The notes under the pieces: model-generated
Database searches by the model: none
Told to the model about the DNA's origin: nothing
The model's input: only the letters and a program-made list of their open reading frames with translations
Assembly: GCA_900112325.1 (NCBI GenBank)
Contig: FOLJ01000010.1
Span: 62,001-126,000, forward strand
DNA from: Micromonospora sediminimaris
GTDB lineage: Bacteria > Actinomycetota > Actinomycetes > Mycobacteriales > Micromonosporaceae
DNA length: 64,000 nt
Reading direction: 5' to 3'
Made by a program: the position numbers and the translations under genes
Shown: positions 10,209 to 18,030 of the stretch, in pieces
Layout of the letters: each line of letters begins with the position of its first letter
Numbering within the stretch: the stretch's first letter is position 1

Positions 10209-12000
10209 CGGCCGACCCTCCCCGCTGGACCGGCACGGTGTGGCCCAGTCGGATCAACTCGAAGCCGCAGTCGGACAGCACATCGGGCAACGCCCGGATC
10301 TCCTCCCGGTTCTGCTCCTTGGCCGCCGGTGGCAACTCGTCCCACGGCCGCAGCAGGTGATGCCGACGGCGGACGTCGTCGCGTGGCTCGCCGTACGTCC
10401 AGCCCTCGGAGCGCCGTTCCCGGCACCACCGCTCGTGTTCGAGTCGGGCCAGCTGTTCGACCCGGTCGTCGATGGCCCGCCCTGCCGCGGAGGCGTCACC
10501 GGCACCGCCGTGCCGGGGTGCCACGACGCAGCCCAGGTTCAGCAGCTTGGCCGCGATGTCCTGGACGTGGCTGCGGTTGGCGCGGCGCAGCGACTCCGGC
10601 AGCCGGGACCAGGGCACCATGGCGGGTGCGTCACCAAGACGTACGCCGGCCCGCTGCTGGGCGTGCAGGTACCGCAGATGAATCTGCTGGGCGAGTCGTT
10701 CGGTGAGGTCCTCGGCGATCAGCCGGGCGTCGCAGGCGTGCGTCAGCACCGGGTACAACCGCAACTTGCCGTGCACCTCGTCGAGCAGGTCGTGGCGGAC
10801 GTCGCCGTGAAAGGCGGCGGCGAGCGCGGCCTGCCGGTAGACCGGCACGAAGACGATGCTGCGCGCCCCGCGCCAGAGCGCGGGGGTGTCCAGCGCGAAA
10901 CGCAGGCCGCTGATCTCGTCAGGGGCACAGAGGTAGATGCGGTCGTAGCCCTCGGCGGCGAAATGGTCCAGGCCGACCAGCCCCGCGATGTCCCGGTCGT
11001 ACCCGACCAACCGGCAGACCTCCCGCAGGAACGGGTAACGGGCGGTGGCCAGGGCCAGTTCGGCCCGGGCGTCCGGTGCCACGAGATCCACCCGCAGCCG
11101 ACGGCCGGAACCGCTCTGGTCGGCCTGACGCGCCCGCCAGTGCCGGGCGGTCTCCACCAGCAGCGCCCGGCGGAAGCTGCCGCCACCGGCGATCAGGACG
11201 GTCGTCGACCGGTCGGGGGCCGACGGCAGCGGATGGTGCCGGTGCAGCGCCCGGGCGGCGATGTCGTCGACGTGGAAGTAGTCCAGACGCAGCCGGCTGG
11301 ACCCGGCGGCGCCGAGCCGCCGGGCCTGCAACGACAGGCACATCTCCGGGTCGTGGACCTGCACGTACACCCGGGGCGGGTGGCGTCGGTCCTGGATCAG
11401 CCGGTTGGCGGTGTTGGCGATGGCGTGGTTGCGGTCGTCGTCGTCGGTGCAGGCGTAGACGGTGTGCGCCCGGGGCAGGCCGGCCCCCCGCAGCACCTCC
11501 TCGTTCGTCGGGTCGCCGACGACGCCGAGGTAGCGGCGTCGGCGGTACTCCAGCGGCCCGAACGGTTCCGAGCGGACGACCACCACCCGGTCGCCGTCGG
11601 CGTAGAGCCGGTCGGCCAGCATGTGTGCGAACTGGGAGTCGCCGCAGACGACGGCGTGGCCGCCGGCGCGCCGGGCCCGCCGCCGCCGGATCTCCGTGGC
11701 CAACAGCAGCCGGCCGGCCTCGGCCACCGCCAGCAGGGTGAACAGCGGCGCCATGAACCGGGCCACCTGCAACTGCCACGGATAGGGACCGGGCTGCTCG
11801 AAGAGTTCGGCGCTGAGGAAGAACAGTTGCAGGTCGTAGTAGAGGATGTCGTACCGGTCCCCGATGGCCTCGGGGCGTACCCGCGAAAGGCGGTCCAGGC
11901 CGATGTAGCCGAGCACCGAGGCGACCAGGCCGATCACCCCGAAGACGACCCGCAGCCACCACGTGGCGGGACGGGCCGCACCGGGGACCGGCTGGGTCAT
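10198..12000 (-). CDS. Membrane-anchored TrkA-N/RyR-domain protein
   Basis: A 600-residue protein with two N-terminal transmembrane helices (about residues 12-30 and 70-90), a first TrkA-N-like Rossmann domain (HAVVCGDSQFAHMLADRLY, about 105-230), a second, more divergent one (TTVLIAGGGSFRRALLVE), and a C-terminal RyR domain (LEHERWCRERRSEGWTYG to about 590). The layout resembles an ion-channel-regulating RCK module without an obvious pore. RyR domains have been proposed to sense nucleotide signals in bacterial conflict systems. It is coupled to the SLOG gene. The ATG at 12000 is chosen because the hydrophobic segment follows; the RBS is weak and a GTG at 12036 is possible. Confidence 0.75.
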   Translation of the reverse strand: MTQPVPGAARPATWWLRVVFGVIGLVASVLGYIGLDRLSRVRPEAIGDRYDILYYDLQLFFLSAELFEQPGPYPWQLQVARFMAPLFTLLAVAEAGRLLLATEIRRRRARRAGGHAVVCGDSQFAHMLADRLYADGDRVVVVRSEPFGPLEYRRRRYLGVVGDPTNEEVLRGAGLPRAHTVYACTDDDDRNHAIANTANRLIQDRRHPPRVYVQVHDPEMCLSLQARRLGAAGSSRLRLDYFHVDDIAARALHRHHPLPSAPDRSTTVLIAGGGSFRRALLVETARHWRARQADQSGSGRRLRVDLVAPDARAELALATARYPFLREVCRLVGYDRDIAGLVGLDHFAAEGYDRIYLCAPDEISGLRFALDTPALWRGARSIVFVPVYRQAALAAAFHGDVRHDLLDEVHGKLRLYPVLTHACDARLIAEDLTERLAQQIHLRYLHAQQRAGVRLGDAPAMVPWSRLPESLRRANRSHVQDIAAKLLNLGCVVAPRHGGAGDASAAGRAIDDRVEQLARLEHERWCRERRSEGWTYGEPRDDVRRRHHLLRPWDELPPAAKEQNREEIRALPDVLSDCGFELIRLGHTVPVQRGGSADAA

Positions 12001-12157
12001 CGCGCGGCTGCCTGAACCCGCCGGTGCCCCAGCCACCGGATTACGACCATGCGCGCAATGCTATTGGACAAGATTGATCACCAGGGTCGGCGACGTGCCG
12101 GCCGGCCGGGCACTTTTCGCAGGTGACGCCGTTTCGTCGAGGTCGGACTGTCGGGGC

Positions 12158-13771
12158 TCAGCTCGACATGACCCGGGCGTGCAGGTCGGTGACCACCTTG
12201 CGGGCGGACTCGAACGCACCGGCCTGCCAGGCGATGTAGTGGCTGAGGTGGTCACCGGCGAAGTAGACCCGACCGTCCGGCTCCAGCAGCCGGCCGTACT
12301 GCCCGCTGGTGCGCGACGGCCACGACACCCAGCCGCCCTCCGAGTAGCGGGTGCGGTCCCAGGCCACCGAGAACGACGTCTCCAACTCCGTCCGGTACGC
12401 CTCACCGTGGATCCGCACGCCCTGGGCGACGGCGCGGGCCTCCCGCTCGGCGGGCGTGAGCGCCGCGTACGCCTGGGCGTTGGCGCCGAAGTTGTAGTAG
12501 CCGACCACCACGCCCTTCGCCCCGTGGTAGCCGTAGGACGGGTACCAGATCGTGGCGAGGTCCAGGTTGGTGTTGGTGATGCCGGAGTAGATGTTCTCGT
12601 CCTGCTCCCACCACCGTCGCCGGTACTGCAAGCCGATCTTGCCGGTCGCGTTCGGGACCGGGTAGGCCAACGCGTCCCGGACCGGCTGGGTGAGATTGGC
12701 CGGGATCTTCGCCAGCACCTGTGGCGGGATGGTGCAGACACAGAAGTCTGCGGTGGCGGTACGCGGCCGGCCGCCCGGCCCGTCGTAGACCACGGTCACC
12801 CCGGAGCCGGTGTTGGAGATCGAGCGCACCTGCGCGCCGTAGGTGACGAGCCGACGCCCCACGGCCGCTTCGAGGGCGTACGCGATGCGGTCCATCCCGC
12901 CGACCGGCTGGAACATCAGCATCGCCTGGTCGTAGCCGAACTCGAAGGAGAAGTACCGGCCGATGCCGCTGGCCAGCACGTCCGTCAGCGGGTACGGGGT
13001 GAGTTTCGGGGTGCCCGCCTCGAAGCCGGCGCCCGGCTCCACCAGGTAGCCGCGCCGGTTGGTGCCCGCGTACCGCCAGCTGGCCGCCGGGTCGTCGGCC
13101 ACCCGGCCGCCGATCGCGCCGAAGCCGCGCAGGAACTCCAGCAGCCGTTCCTTGTCCTCACCCGTCAGGTAGGTGTCGAGCGCACCCTGGTCGGTGGCCT
13201 TGGCGAGCAGTTCCGAGACGTACCCGTAGACATCCGCCTTGGCCTCGCGGTGCCGGATCGGCCGGCCGGACAGCGCCCCGGCGTTCTCGTTTACGTAGTA
13301 GGCGTCGGCGTTCTGGTTGCCGAATATCTCGATCGGCACGCCGAGTTCCCGGCAGTAGTCGAGGGTCACCATGTGCTGGGCGATGCGGGCCGGACCGGCG
13401 TTGAGGTACTGGCCGTCGGCGAAGCGGGCCCGCTGGGTACGCCCGTCCAGGTCGGTCTCGGTGGTGCCGCCGCGCACCGTCCAGTTGCGCCCGCCGGGCC
13501 GGTCACGCGCCTCCAGCAGACGCACCAGGTAGCCCGCCTTGCCCAGCTCGTACGCGGTGGCCAGGCCGGCGATGCCGGCCCCGAGCACCAGCACGGACTT
13601 CGCCGAGCGGCCGGTAAGCGTGAAGTCGGACCGGTTCGGCGCCCGGAACGGTGGCGCCGCCTGCGCGGCGGGTGCCAGGCCGAGCGCACCCATCGTCCCG
13701 TAGAGCACCCCGGCCCCGCCGGACACCCCGACGGCCTGGAGGAACTGTCGCCGTGTCGTCGGTATCGTCAC
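12158..13771 (-). CDS. Secreted flavin amine/L-amino-acid oxidase
   Basis: A 537-residue flavoenzyme of the monoamine/L-amino-acid oxidase family. A twin-arginine-type signal (TTRRQFLQAVGVSGG) suggests Tat export with bound FAD. The dinucleotide motif VLVLGAGIAGLATAYELGKAG with the following LLEARDRPGGR lies at about residues 60-95, and the C-terminal FAD contact YFAGDHLSHYIAWQAGAFES lies near 500-520. Substrate (amine or amino acid) is not evident. The GTG at 13771 is chosen because GGGAGG lies upstream at good spacing; it shortens the longest reading by five residues. No neighbour is clearly linked. Confidence 0.88.
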   Translation of the reverse strand: MTIPTTRRQFLQAVGVSGGAGVLYGTMGALGLAPAAQAAPPFRAPNRSDFTLTGRSAKSVLVLGAGIAGLATAYELGKAGYLVRLLEARDRPGGRNWTVRGGTTETDLDGRTQRARFADGQYLNAGPARIAQHMVTLDYCRELGVPIEIFGNQNADAYYVNENAGALSGRPIRHREAKADVYGYVSELLAKATDQGALDTYLTGEDKERLLEFLRGFGAIGGRVADDPAASWRYAGTNRRGYLVEPGAGFEAGTPKLTPYPLTDVLASGIGRYFSFEFGYDQAMLMFQPVGGMDRIAYALEAAVGRRLVTYGAQVRSISNTGSGVTVVYDGPGGRPRTATADFCVCTIPPQVLAKIPANLTQPVRDALAYPVPNATGKIGLQYRRRWWEQDENIYSGITNTNLDLATIWYPSYGYHGAKGVVVGYYNFGANAQAYAALTPAEREARAVAQGVRIHGEAYRTELETSFSVAWDRTRYSEGGWVSWPSRTSGQYGRLLEPDGRVYFAGDHLSHYIAWQAGAFESARKVVTDLHARVMSS

Positions 13772-13842
13772 CGCCACCTCCCACACAAGATCGATGCCCG
13801 ACGATCTCAGTGACGGGTTTCATGGACGAATCTCTGTTGTTA

Positions 13843-13884
13843 CGCGTGGATCACCGGCCGGGGGTGCGGCCAGTGATCCACGCG
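13843..13884 (-). terminator. Perfect 12-bp hairpin downstream of the GH54 gene
   Basis: CGCGTGGATCAC (13843-13854) pairs perfectly with GTGATCCACGCG (13873-13884) around an 18-base loop. It starts 13 bases past the GH54 stop and lies before the amine oxidase start. There is no U-tract, as often in actinomycetes, so this is a probable terminator rather than a certain one. Confidence 0.6.
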
Positions 13885-13897
13885 CCGTGGGCGACCG

Positions 13898-15436
13898 TCA
13901 GCGGTAGCCGGCGGCGATGATGTTGGCGTGCACGGCGTTCTCGGTGGCGTCGGAGGGGTAGCCGGCGACCATGGCGCCCTCGTAGAAGGTGCCGGCGCTG
14001 AGGTTGGCCCCGCCGTCGGGCTTGCAGCAGTCCCCACCGCTGCCCAGGACGATCGCGCCCTGCTTCTTCATCGGGCTGTAGCCGGGCGGCAGCGGTCCCT
14101 CGTAGAGCGTGTAGAGGCTGCCGGACTGGGCGTTGCTGCCCTTGATGGCGAAGCGGGTGGTGCCGTTGTTCTTCAAGGTGGCGGTGACGAACTTGTGCGG
14201 GAAGGAGCGCTGGTTCGGGTTCCACGACTGGCTGCCGCCGGGGAACAGGCCCCACTCCAGGTCCGCCTGCACCCACGGGCCCGTTCCGGAGCACCCGCCG
14301 AACCAGCACTGGGTGCTGAAGTTGATCGCGTCCATCGCGCCTGCGGCGTCGGCCTTGCGGGTCGTCTCGCTGTTGCCGTAGTCGAAGCAGCAGCCGTTGT
14401 TGACGTGGGTGCCACTCGTCACCATGTACATGCCCTCGGGCGCGCTGCCGGTCGGCACGCCGGTCAGGTGGCCGTCGCGCCAGTAACTGTTGCCCGGGTT
14501 GATGTACAGCGAGTACGCCTTGCTGCCCCCGACGGTGAGCGACTCGGTGGTGGCGATCGCCGGCCGGCTCTGCGGCGAGCCGGGGACGACTGTGGACCCC
14601 TGATACCACAGGTCGTTGCCCCGACCGGACTGGTCGTAGATCACGGTGATCACGCACTGCGTACCGGCGCAGAACGAGTCCTGCGTGGCCGCGTTTGCGG
14701 TGCCGCCGGTGGTCAACAGGCCGATGTCGCGGGTCGTGTTGTCCGACGAGCGTCGCACCTGGTAGAGGTTGCCACGGTACGCCGCGTACAGCGCCCGGGT
14801 CGTGCTGTGGGCCGCCACGCACGCCGTACCGCCGGCCGCGTAGATGTCGCAGGGCAGCGACCCGGCCGGCGGGGTGGGCGGCGGGCTCGTCGGCGGGGGT
14901 GCCGGCGAGGTCCACTGCTGGTTGGTGCCGCCGTGACAGGACCACAGGATCATCTTCGTGCCGTTGCCGGTGCCGGCGTTGTTGGCGTCCAGGCAGAGCC
15001 CGGACTGCACGCCGGTGATGGTGCCGTTGGCGTTGACGTTCCACTGCTGGTTCGTGCCGCCGTGGCAGTCCCAGATGATCACCTGGGTGCCGTTGCTGGT
15101 GCCGGCGCCGTTGGCGTCCAGGCACTTGGTGCCGTACACCTGAAGTTGCCGGCCGGCGGTGTAGGTCCAGGTCTGGTGGGCTGCGCCGAAGCAGTCCCAC
15201 AACTGGGTCTGGGTGCCGTTCGTGGTGCTCGCGTTCGGCACCTCCAGGCACCGCCCGGAGGCCACACCGGTGATCACGGCGCTCTGCCCCGGGACGATGG
15301 CCTCGGCGATCACCGGGCCCGGCGCAGCGACCGCGACCTGGACCTGTGGGGCCAGGATGGCCCCACCCACCAGGACGAGAGCTGACGCGCCGATGGCCGC
15401 CAGCCGTCGGGGACGGTGACGTCTCGCAACGATCAT
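13898..15436 (-). CDS. Secreted alpha-L-arabinofuranosidase B: CBM13 plus GH54
   Basis: A 512-residue secreted enzyme that should release arabinofuranosyl residues from plant polysaccharides. A basic signal peptide (to about residue 38) is followed by a ricin-type CBM13 with three QxW-like repeats (HQTWTY, NQQWNV, NQQWTS; about 50-180), a Pro/Thr linker, then a GH54 catalytic domain (about 195-512). GH54 landmarks are present: the CDIYAAGGTACVAAHSTTRA start, QADLEWGLFPGG carrying the probable nucleophile Glu, and GGDCCKPDGG followed by GTFYEGAMVAGYPSDATEN. The order is reversed relative to the fungal enzyme, which has a C-terminal CBM42. The ATG at 15436 follows GGAGGAATCACC. Confidence 0.93.
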   Translation of the reverse strand: MIVARRHRPRRLAAIGASALVLVGGAILAPQVQVAVAAPGPVIAEAIVPGQSAVITGVASGRCLEVPNASTTNGTQTQLWDCFGAAHQTWTYTAGRQLQVYGTKCLDANGAGTSNGTQVIIWDCHGGTNQQWNVNANGTITGVQSGLCLDANNAGTGNGTKMILWSCHGGTNQQWTSPAPPPTSPPPTPPAGSLPCDIYAAGGTACVAAHSTTRALYAAYRGNLYQVRRSSDNTTRDIGLLTTGGTANAATQDSFCAGTQCVITVIYDQSGRGNDLWYQGSTVVPGSPQSRPAIATTESLTVGGSKAYSLYINPGNSYWRDGHLTGVPTGSAPEGMYMVTSGTHVNNGCCFDYGNSETTRKADAAGAMDAINFSTQCWFGGCSGTGPWVQADLEWGLFPGGSQSWNPNQRSFPHKFVTATLKNNGTTRFAIKGSNAQSGSLYTLYEGPLPPGYSPMKKQGAIVLGSGGDCCKPDGGANLSAGTFYEGAMVAGYPSDATENAVHANIIAAGYR

Positions 15437-15607
15437 GGTGATTCCTCCGGGGGTGGTGGTGGTGGTGGAGGTCGGGGTGCGACTTCCGAGAGCATAGAGG
15501 AACTTAAACATGATTGGTATGACGTCCGACGACCCTGAATGCGCACGCGTCAGCACGGCCTGTCACTCCGGTCGATCCGGTCGATCCGGTCCCCAAGTAC
15601 GGACGGC

Positions 15608-16822
15608 TCACCGAATCCTGCTCCAGGCCGTACAATTCGCCGCTACGCGAACACCCTCACCGAGGACGAGGTGGCGCGGTGTCTGCCGACCGTACTGGCC
15701 CAGCCGGGTCTCCGGCTCGATCACCAGCGGGTGGATCGGGGTGACGGTGGGAATGAAGGCGATCACGTCGAAGCTGCCGGCAAGGGTGGGCAGCTCGTAG
15801 TAGTGGTCCTCGTCGCGCTCGGCCTGGTAGAGGCCGGAGATCAACCGGGTTCGCCACGGCCGTTCACGCCGCTCCGCGAGGTTCGCAGGAACGGCGGAGC
15901 GCAGGTCGATGATCCGCTCACCGGGGTCGTCGAGCAGCACCGCCTCCAGTGACGACGGGGCGGGGCGCGGAATGTCCGTCGCGGGGAGCCGGCCGTGGCC
16001 GAAGGTGACATGTACGGCTACGTATCCATCGCCCAGCGCGGCCCTCAGGTGTGCGCCCACCATGGCATCGCCGTGTGCCGCGACGTGTGCGCTGCCCTCC
16101 CAGAACACCACGCGGTCGCCGGTACGCCGCAGGTGGTCGAGGAGTCGCCCGGCGGCCGCACGCTCCTCCGAAGCCGCGTCGTAGCCGCCGCCGAGGGCGT
16201 GCGCGTGGAAGTCGACGATCGCGTCGATCAGCCGTAGCGCCTCGTCGCGCCCCGGGCCGGCCGACAGCTGGGCGGCCAGGTCGCGGGAGGTGCGGGCGAG
16301 TTCCACGAAGGGTACGCCCGGGTGGGTGCCACGCAGGCGTTGGACGTGCTCACCGTTGTCGTGTGCGGTACGGATGACGGCGAAGATCTCGCCGATCCGG
16401 GCCGCGGTCGCCGGTTCCACCGGATCGAGCAGCGCCACGACCCGGTCGTAGTCGGCTGGCAGCGCACGCCGCCCGTTGACCGCGATGACGCGTACCGGAT
16501 CGTCGGGGTGATGTGCGTTGTGCCGGCGCAGCCGGACCAGCGCGTCGCGCATCTCGGTCGTCCGCCACGGACCCCAAGCCTGGCCGAGCGCAGTGTCCAG
16601 GTCGACGTCCTCGCCCCGGACGTAGCAGTCGTAGAGGTCGCCGACCCGCTGGTTGTCCAGCAGCGCGACGGTCCGGAATCCGCGCCGGATCAACTCGTGG
16701 GTGGCCTCCTCGACCAGTCGGAAGGTCTCGTTGGCCTCCCGGGTGCTGGTGCCGAGGCCGACGATGGTGGCCGATTCGACGAGGGCGGCAAGCGTCCGGG
16801 CGGACGAAGGGAGATCACTCAT
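15608..16822 (-). CDS. Erythromycin-esterase-like protein with altered active site
   Basis: A 404-residue member of the erythromycin esterase (EreA/EreB-like) superfamily by overall pattern: the opening glycine-rich loop, IAVNGRRALPADYDRVVALLDP, VVFWEGSAHVAAHG and the terminal IPTVTPIHPLV block. The hallmark loop, normally LGE-x-THG, reads VGLGTSTREANE, so the conserved Glu and His are Thr and Arg, and the later LEA Glu reads LLD. Macrolide esterase activity is therefore unlikely. The ATG follows a palindromic promoter almost identical to that of the FMN reductase across the regulator gene, with no RBS, implying leaderless transcription under the same SoxR-like control. Confidence 0.75.
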   Translation of the reverse strand: MSDLPSSARTLAALVESATIVGLGTSTREANETFRLVEEATHELIRRGFRTVALLDNQRVGDLYDCYVRGEDVDLDTALGQAWGPWRTTEMRDALVRLRRHNAHHPDDPVRVIAVNGRRALPADYDRVVALLDPVEPATAARIGEIFAVIRTAHDNGEHVQRLRGTHPGVPFVELARTSRDLAAQLSAGPGRDEALRLIDAIVDFHAHALGGGYDAASEERAAAGRLLDHLRRTGDRVVFWEGSAHVAAHGDAMVGAHLRAALGDGYVAVHVTFGHGRLPATDIPRPAPSSLEAVLLDDPGERIIDLRSAVPANLAERRERPWRTRLISGLYQAERDEDHYYELPTLAGSFDVIAFIPTVTPIHPLVIEPETRLGQYGRQTPRHLVLGEGVRVAANCTAWSRIR

Positions 16823-16839
16823 GCCCCCGACGATCGGGG

Positions 16840-16855
16840 TTCAACATATGTTGAA
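16840..16855 (-). promoter_or_regulatory. SoxR-box-like operator/promoter of the Ere-like gene
   Basis: TTCAACATATGTTGAA is a perfect 16-bp palindrome. On the minus strand TTGACT (16860-16855) overlaps its edge as a -35 element, and the ATG at 16822 lies 38 bases from the first T of TTGACT. The half-sites TCAA-N6-TTGA have the spacing of the E. coli SoxR box. The same sequence occurs inverted at 17311-17326. Confidence 0.7.
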
Positions 16856-16889
16856 GTCAAGTCCGCAGGCGGTCACGTTCACGGGTCGG

Positions 16890-17279
16890 TCATCGTGCGG
16901 GATCGGCCCGCCCGATCTCGCACAACCTGGTGCCCGACTCCAGCGCCGCGAGCTGCGCCTTGAGGTTGCGTACCCGCCCCTCGACCTCGGCCACCAGCCG
17001 GTGGGCGACGCCTGCCCACTCGTCGGGTGTCGGATCGGCCGACAGGTCGGCGAAGAGAGCGGCGATCTCGCGGACACTCAGACCCGCCCGCTGGGCGAGC
17101 TTGGCCACCTGGATCCGGCACGCGGCGGACCCGTCGAAACGACGTTGGTTGCCGGCCGTGCGTACCGCGGTGATGACCCCGTGGCTCTCGTAGAACCGCA
17201 CGGCGGACGGCGCGACGCCGCTGTCGACGGCGACCTCACCGACGCTGAACGTCCGAGGGGAACCCGCGAGCACTGTCAT
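16890..17279 (-). CDS. SoxR-like MerR-family regulator lacking the Fe-S cysteine cluster
   Basis: A 129-residue MerR-family regulator. The winged helix is clear (SVGEVAVDSGVAPSAVRFYE, then GNQRRFDGSAACRIQVAKLA) and follows SoxR closely through the dimerisation helix (LVAEVEGRVRNLKAQLAALE). SoxR's four-cysteine cluster beyond that helix is absent: only one Cys is seen (TRLCEIGR) before the protein ends. It therefore probably responds to something other than redox cycling through [2Fe-2S]. Matching palindromes lie on both sides, one before the FMN reductase and one before the Ere-like gene, so these are the likely targets and autoregulation is likely. Confidence 0.88.
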   Translation of the reverse strand: MTVLAGSPRTFSVGEVAVDSGVAPSAVRFYESHGVITAVRTAGNQRRFDGSAACRIQVAKLAQRAGLSVREIAALFADLSADPTPDEWAGVAHRLVAEVEGRVRNLKAQLAALESGTRLCEIGRADPAR

Positions 17280-17310
17280 GGCGGCAGGATAGGCACGCGG
17301 GCGACTTGAC

Positions 17311-17326
17311 TTCAACATATGTTGAA
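17311..17326 (+). promoter_or_regulatory. SoxR-box-like operator/promoter of the FMN reductase gene
   Basis: A second perfect copy of TTCAACATATGTTGAA, preceded by TTGACT (17306-17311) as -35. The ATG at 17344 is 38 bases after the first T of TTGACT, the same geometry as at the Ere-like gene. No RBS is visible, so the transcript is probably leaderless. It also lies just upstream of the divergent regulator gene. Confidence 0.72.
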
Positions 17327-17343
17327 CCTGCACGGTCTGGGAC

Positions 17344-17976
17344 ATGAGTGTTTCGACCGACCAGCACAGCAGCTTGTCTCCCGCCGCCGGCATACGGGTG
17401 GCCGTGATCTCGGGCAGCGTCCGTAAGGACCGCATGGGCCCGACGATCGCCCGCTGGGTCGCCGCCGCCCTGAACCCGGCTGCCGCGCTGAAGCCTGATG
17501 CCGGGATGGGCCCTCTTCACATCGACCTGATCGACGTGGCCCACGTGGAGCTGCCCGACGACAGCCTCCTGTATCCCGGCGGCGGGCCGAAGAGCGAGGT
17601 CGCCGACCGGATAGCCGCAGCCGACGCGTTCGTGTTCGTCACGCCGGAGTACAACCACAGCTACCCCGCCTCGCTCAAGCGCCTGATCGACTGGCACTAC
17701 GGCGAGTGGCGGCTCAAGCCCGCGACCATCGTGGCCTACGGCGTTTACGGCGGGTACGCGGCGATCGAACACCTGCGCGGCGTACTCGCCGAACTCAGCG
17801 TAGTGACCACCCGCCGGGCCCTGGGTCTGCGGGTGCCGTGGACGGCCCTGGACGACCAGGGCCGCTACACACCGGACGCGGAGCTTTCCCGTGGCCTGAC
17901 CGCGAGCCTGGCCGAACTGCGCTGGTGGGCGGAGGTGCTGGCCGACGCCCGTCGGGACCGCACCCCGCCCACCTGA
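17344..17976 (+). CDS. NADPH-dependent FMN reductase/quinone reductase-like flavoprotein
   Basis: A 210-residue flavodoxin-like oxidoreductase of the NADPH-dependent FMN reductase family. The phosphate-binding loop ISGSVRKDRMGPTIARWV (about residues 23-40) and the flavin contact VFVTPEYNHSYPASLKRLID (about 98-117) are typical, as is YGVYGGYAAIEHLR. The expected role is two-electron reduction of flavin, quinones or azo compounds in the cytosol, detoxifying redox-active molecules. It is divergent from the SoxR-like regulator, with a palindrome in the shared promoter, so induction by a xenobiotic is plausible. Confidence 0.9.
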   Translation: MSVSTDQHSSLSPAAGIRVAVISGSVRKDRMGPTIARWVAAALNPAAALKPDAGMGPLHIDLIDVAHVELPDDSLLYPGGGPKSEVADRIAAADAFVFVTPEYNHSYPASLKRLIDWHYGEWRLKPATIVAYGVYGGYAAIEHLRGVLAELSVVTTRRALGLRVPWTALDDQGRYTPDAELSRGLTASLAELRWWAEVLADARRDRTPPT

Positions 17977-17979
17977 CCC

Positions 17980-18030
17980 GACCGGCCCGGACGCGACCGG
18001 CTCGGACGTGGCCGTGCCGCCGGGCCGGTC
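17980..18030. terminator. Inverted repeat between convergent genes
   Basis: GACCGGCCCGG (17980-17990) is complementary to CCGGGCCGGTC (18020-18030), an 11-bp perfect stem with a 29-base loop. It lies between the convergent FMN reductase and serpin genes and touches the serpin stop codon. A bidirectional terminator is plausible, but the long loop makes this weak. Confidence 0.4.

Noticed and set aside
10012..12015. Very long (667-codon) plus-strand frame antisense to the TrkA-N/RyR gene
   Set aside because: Typical shadow frame in high-GC DNA; low-complexity Gly/Arg/Pro/Val composition and no domain, while the opposite strand has clear domains.
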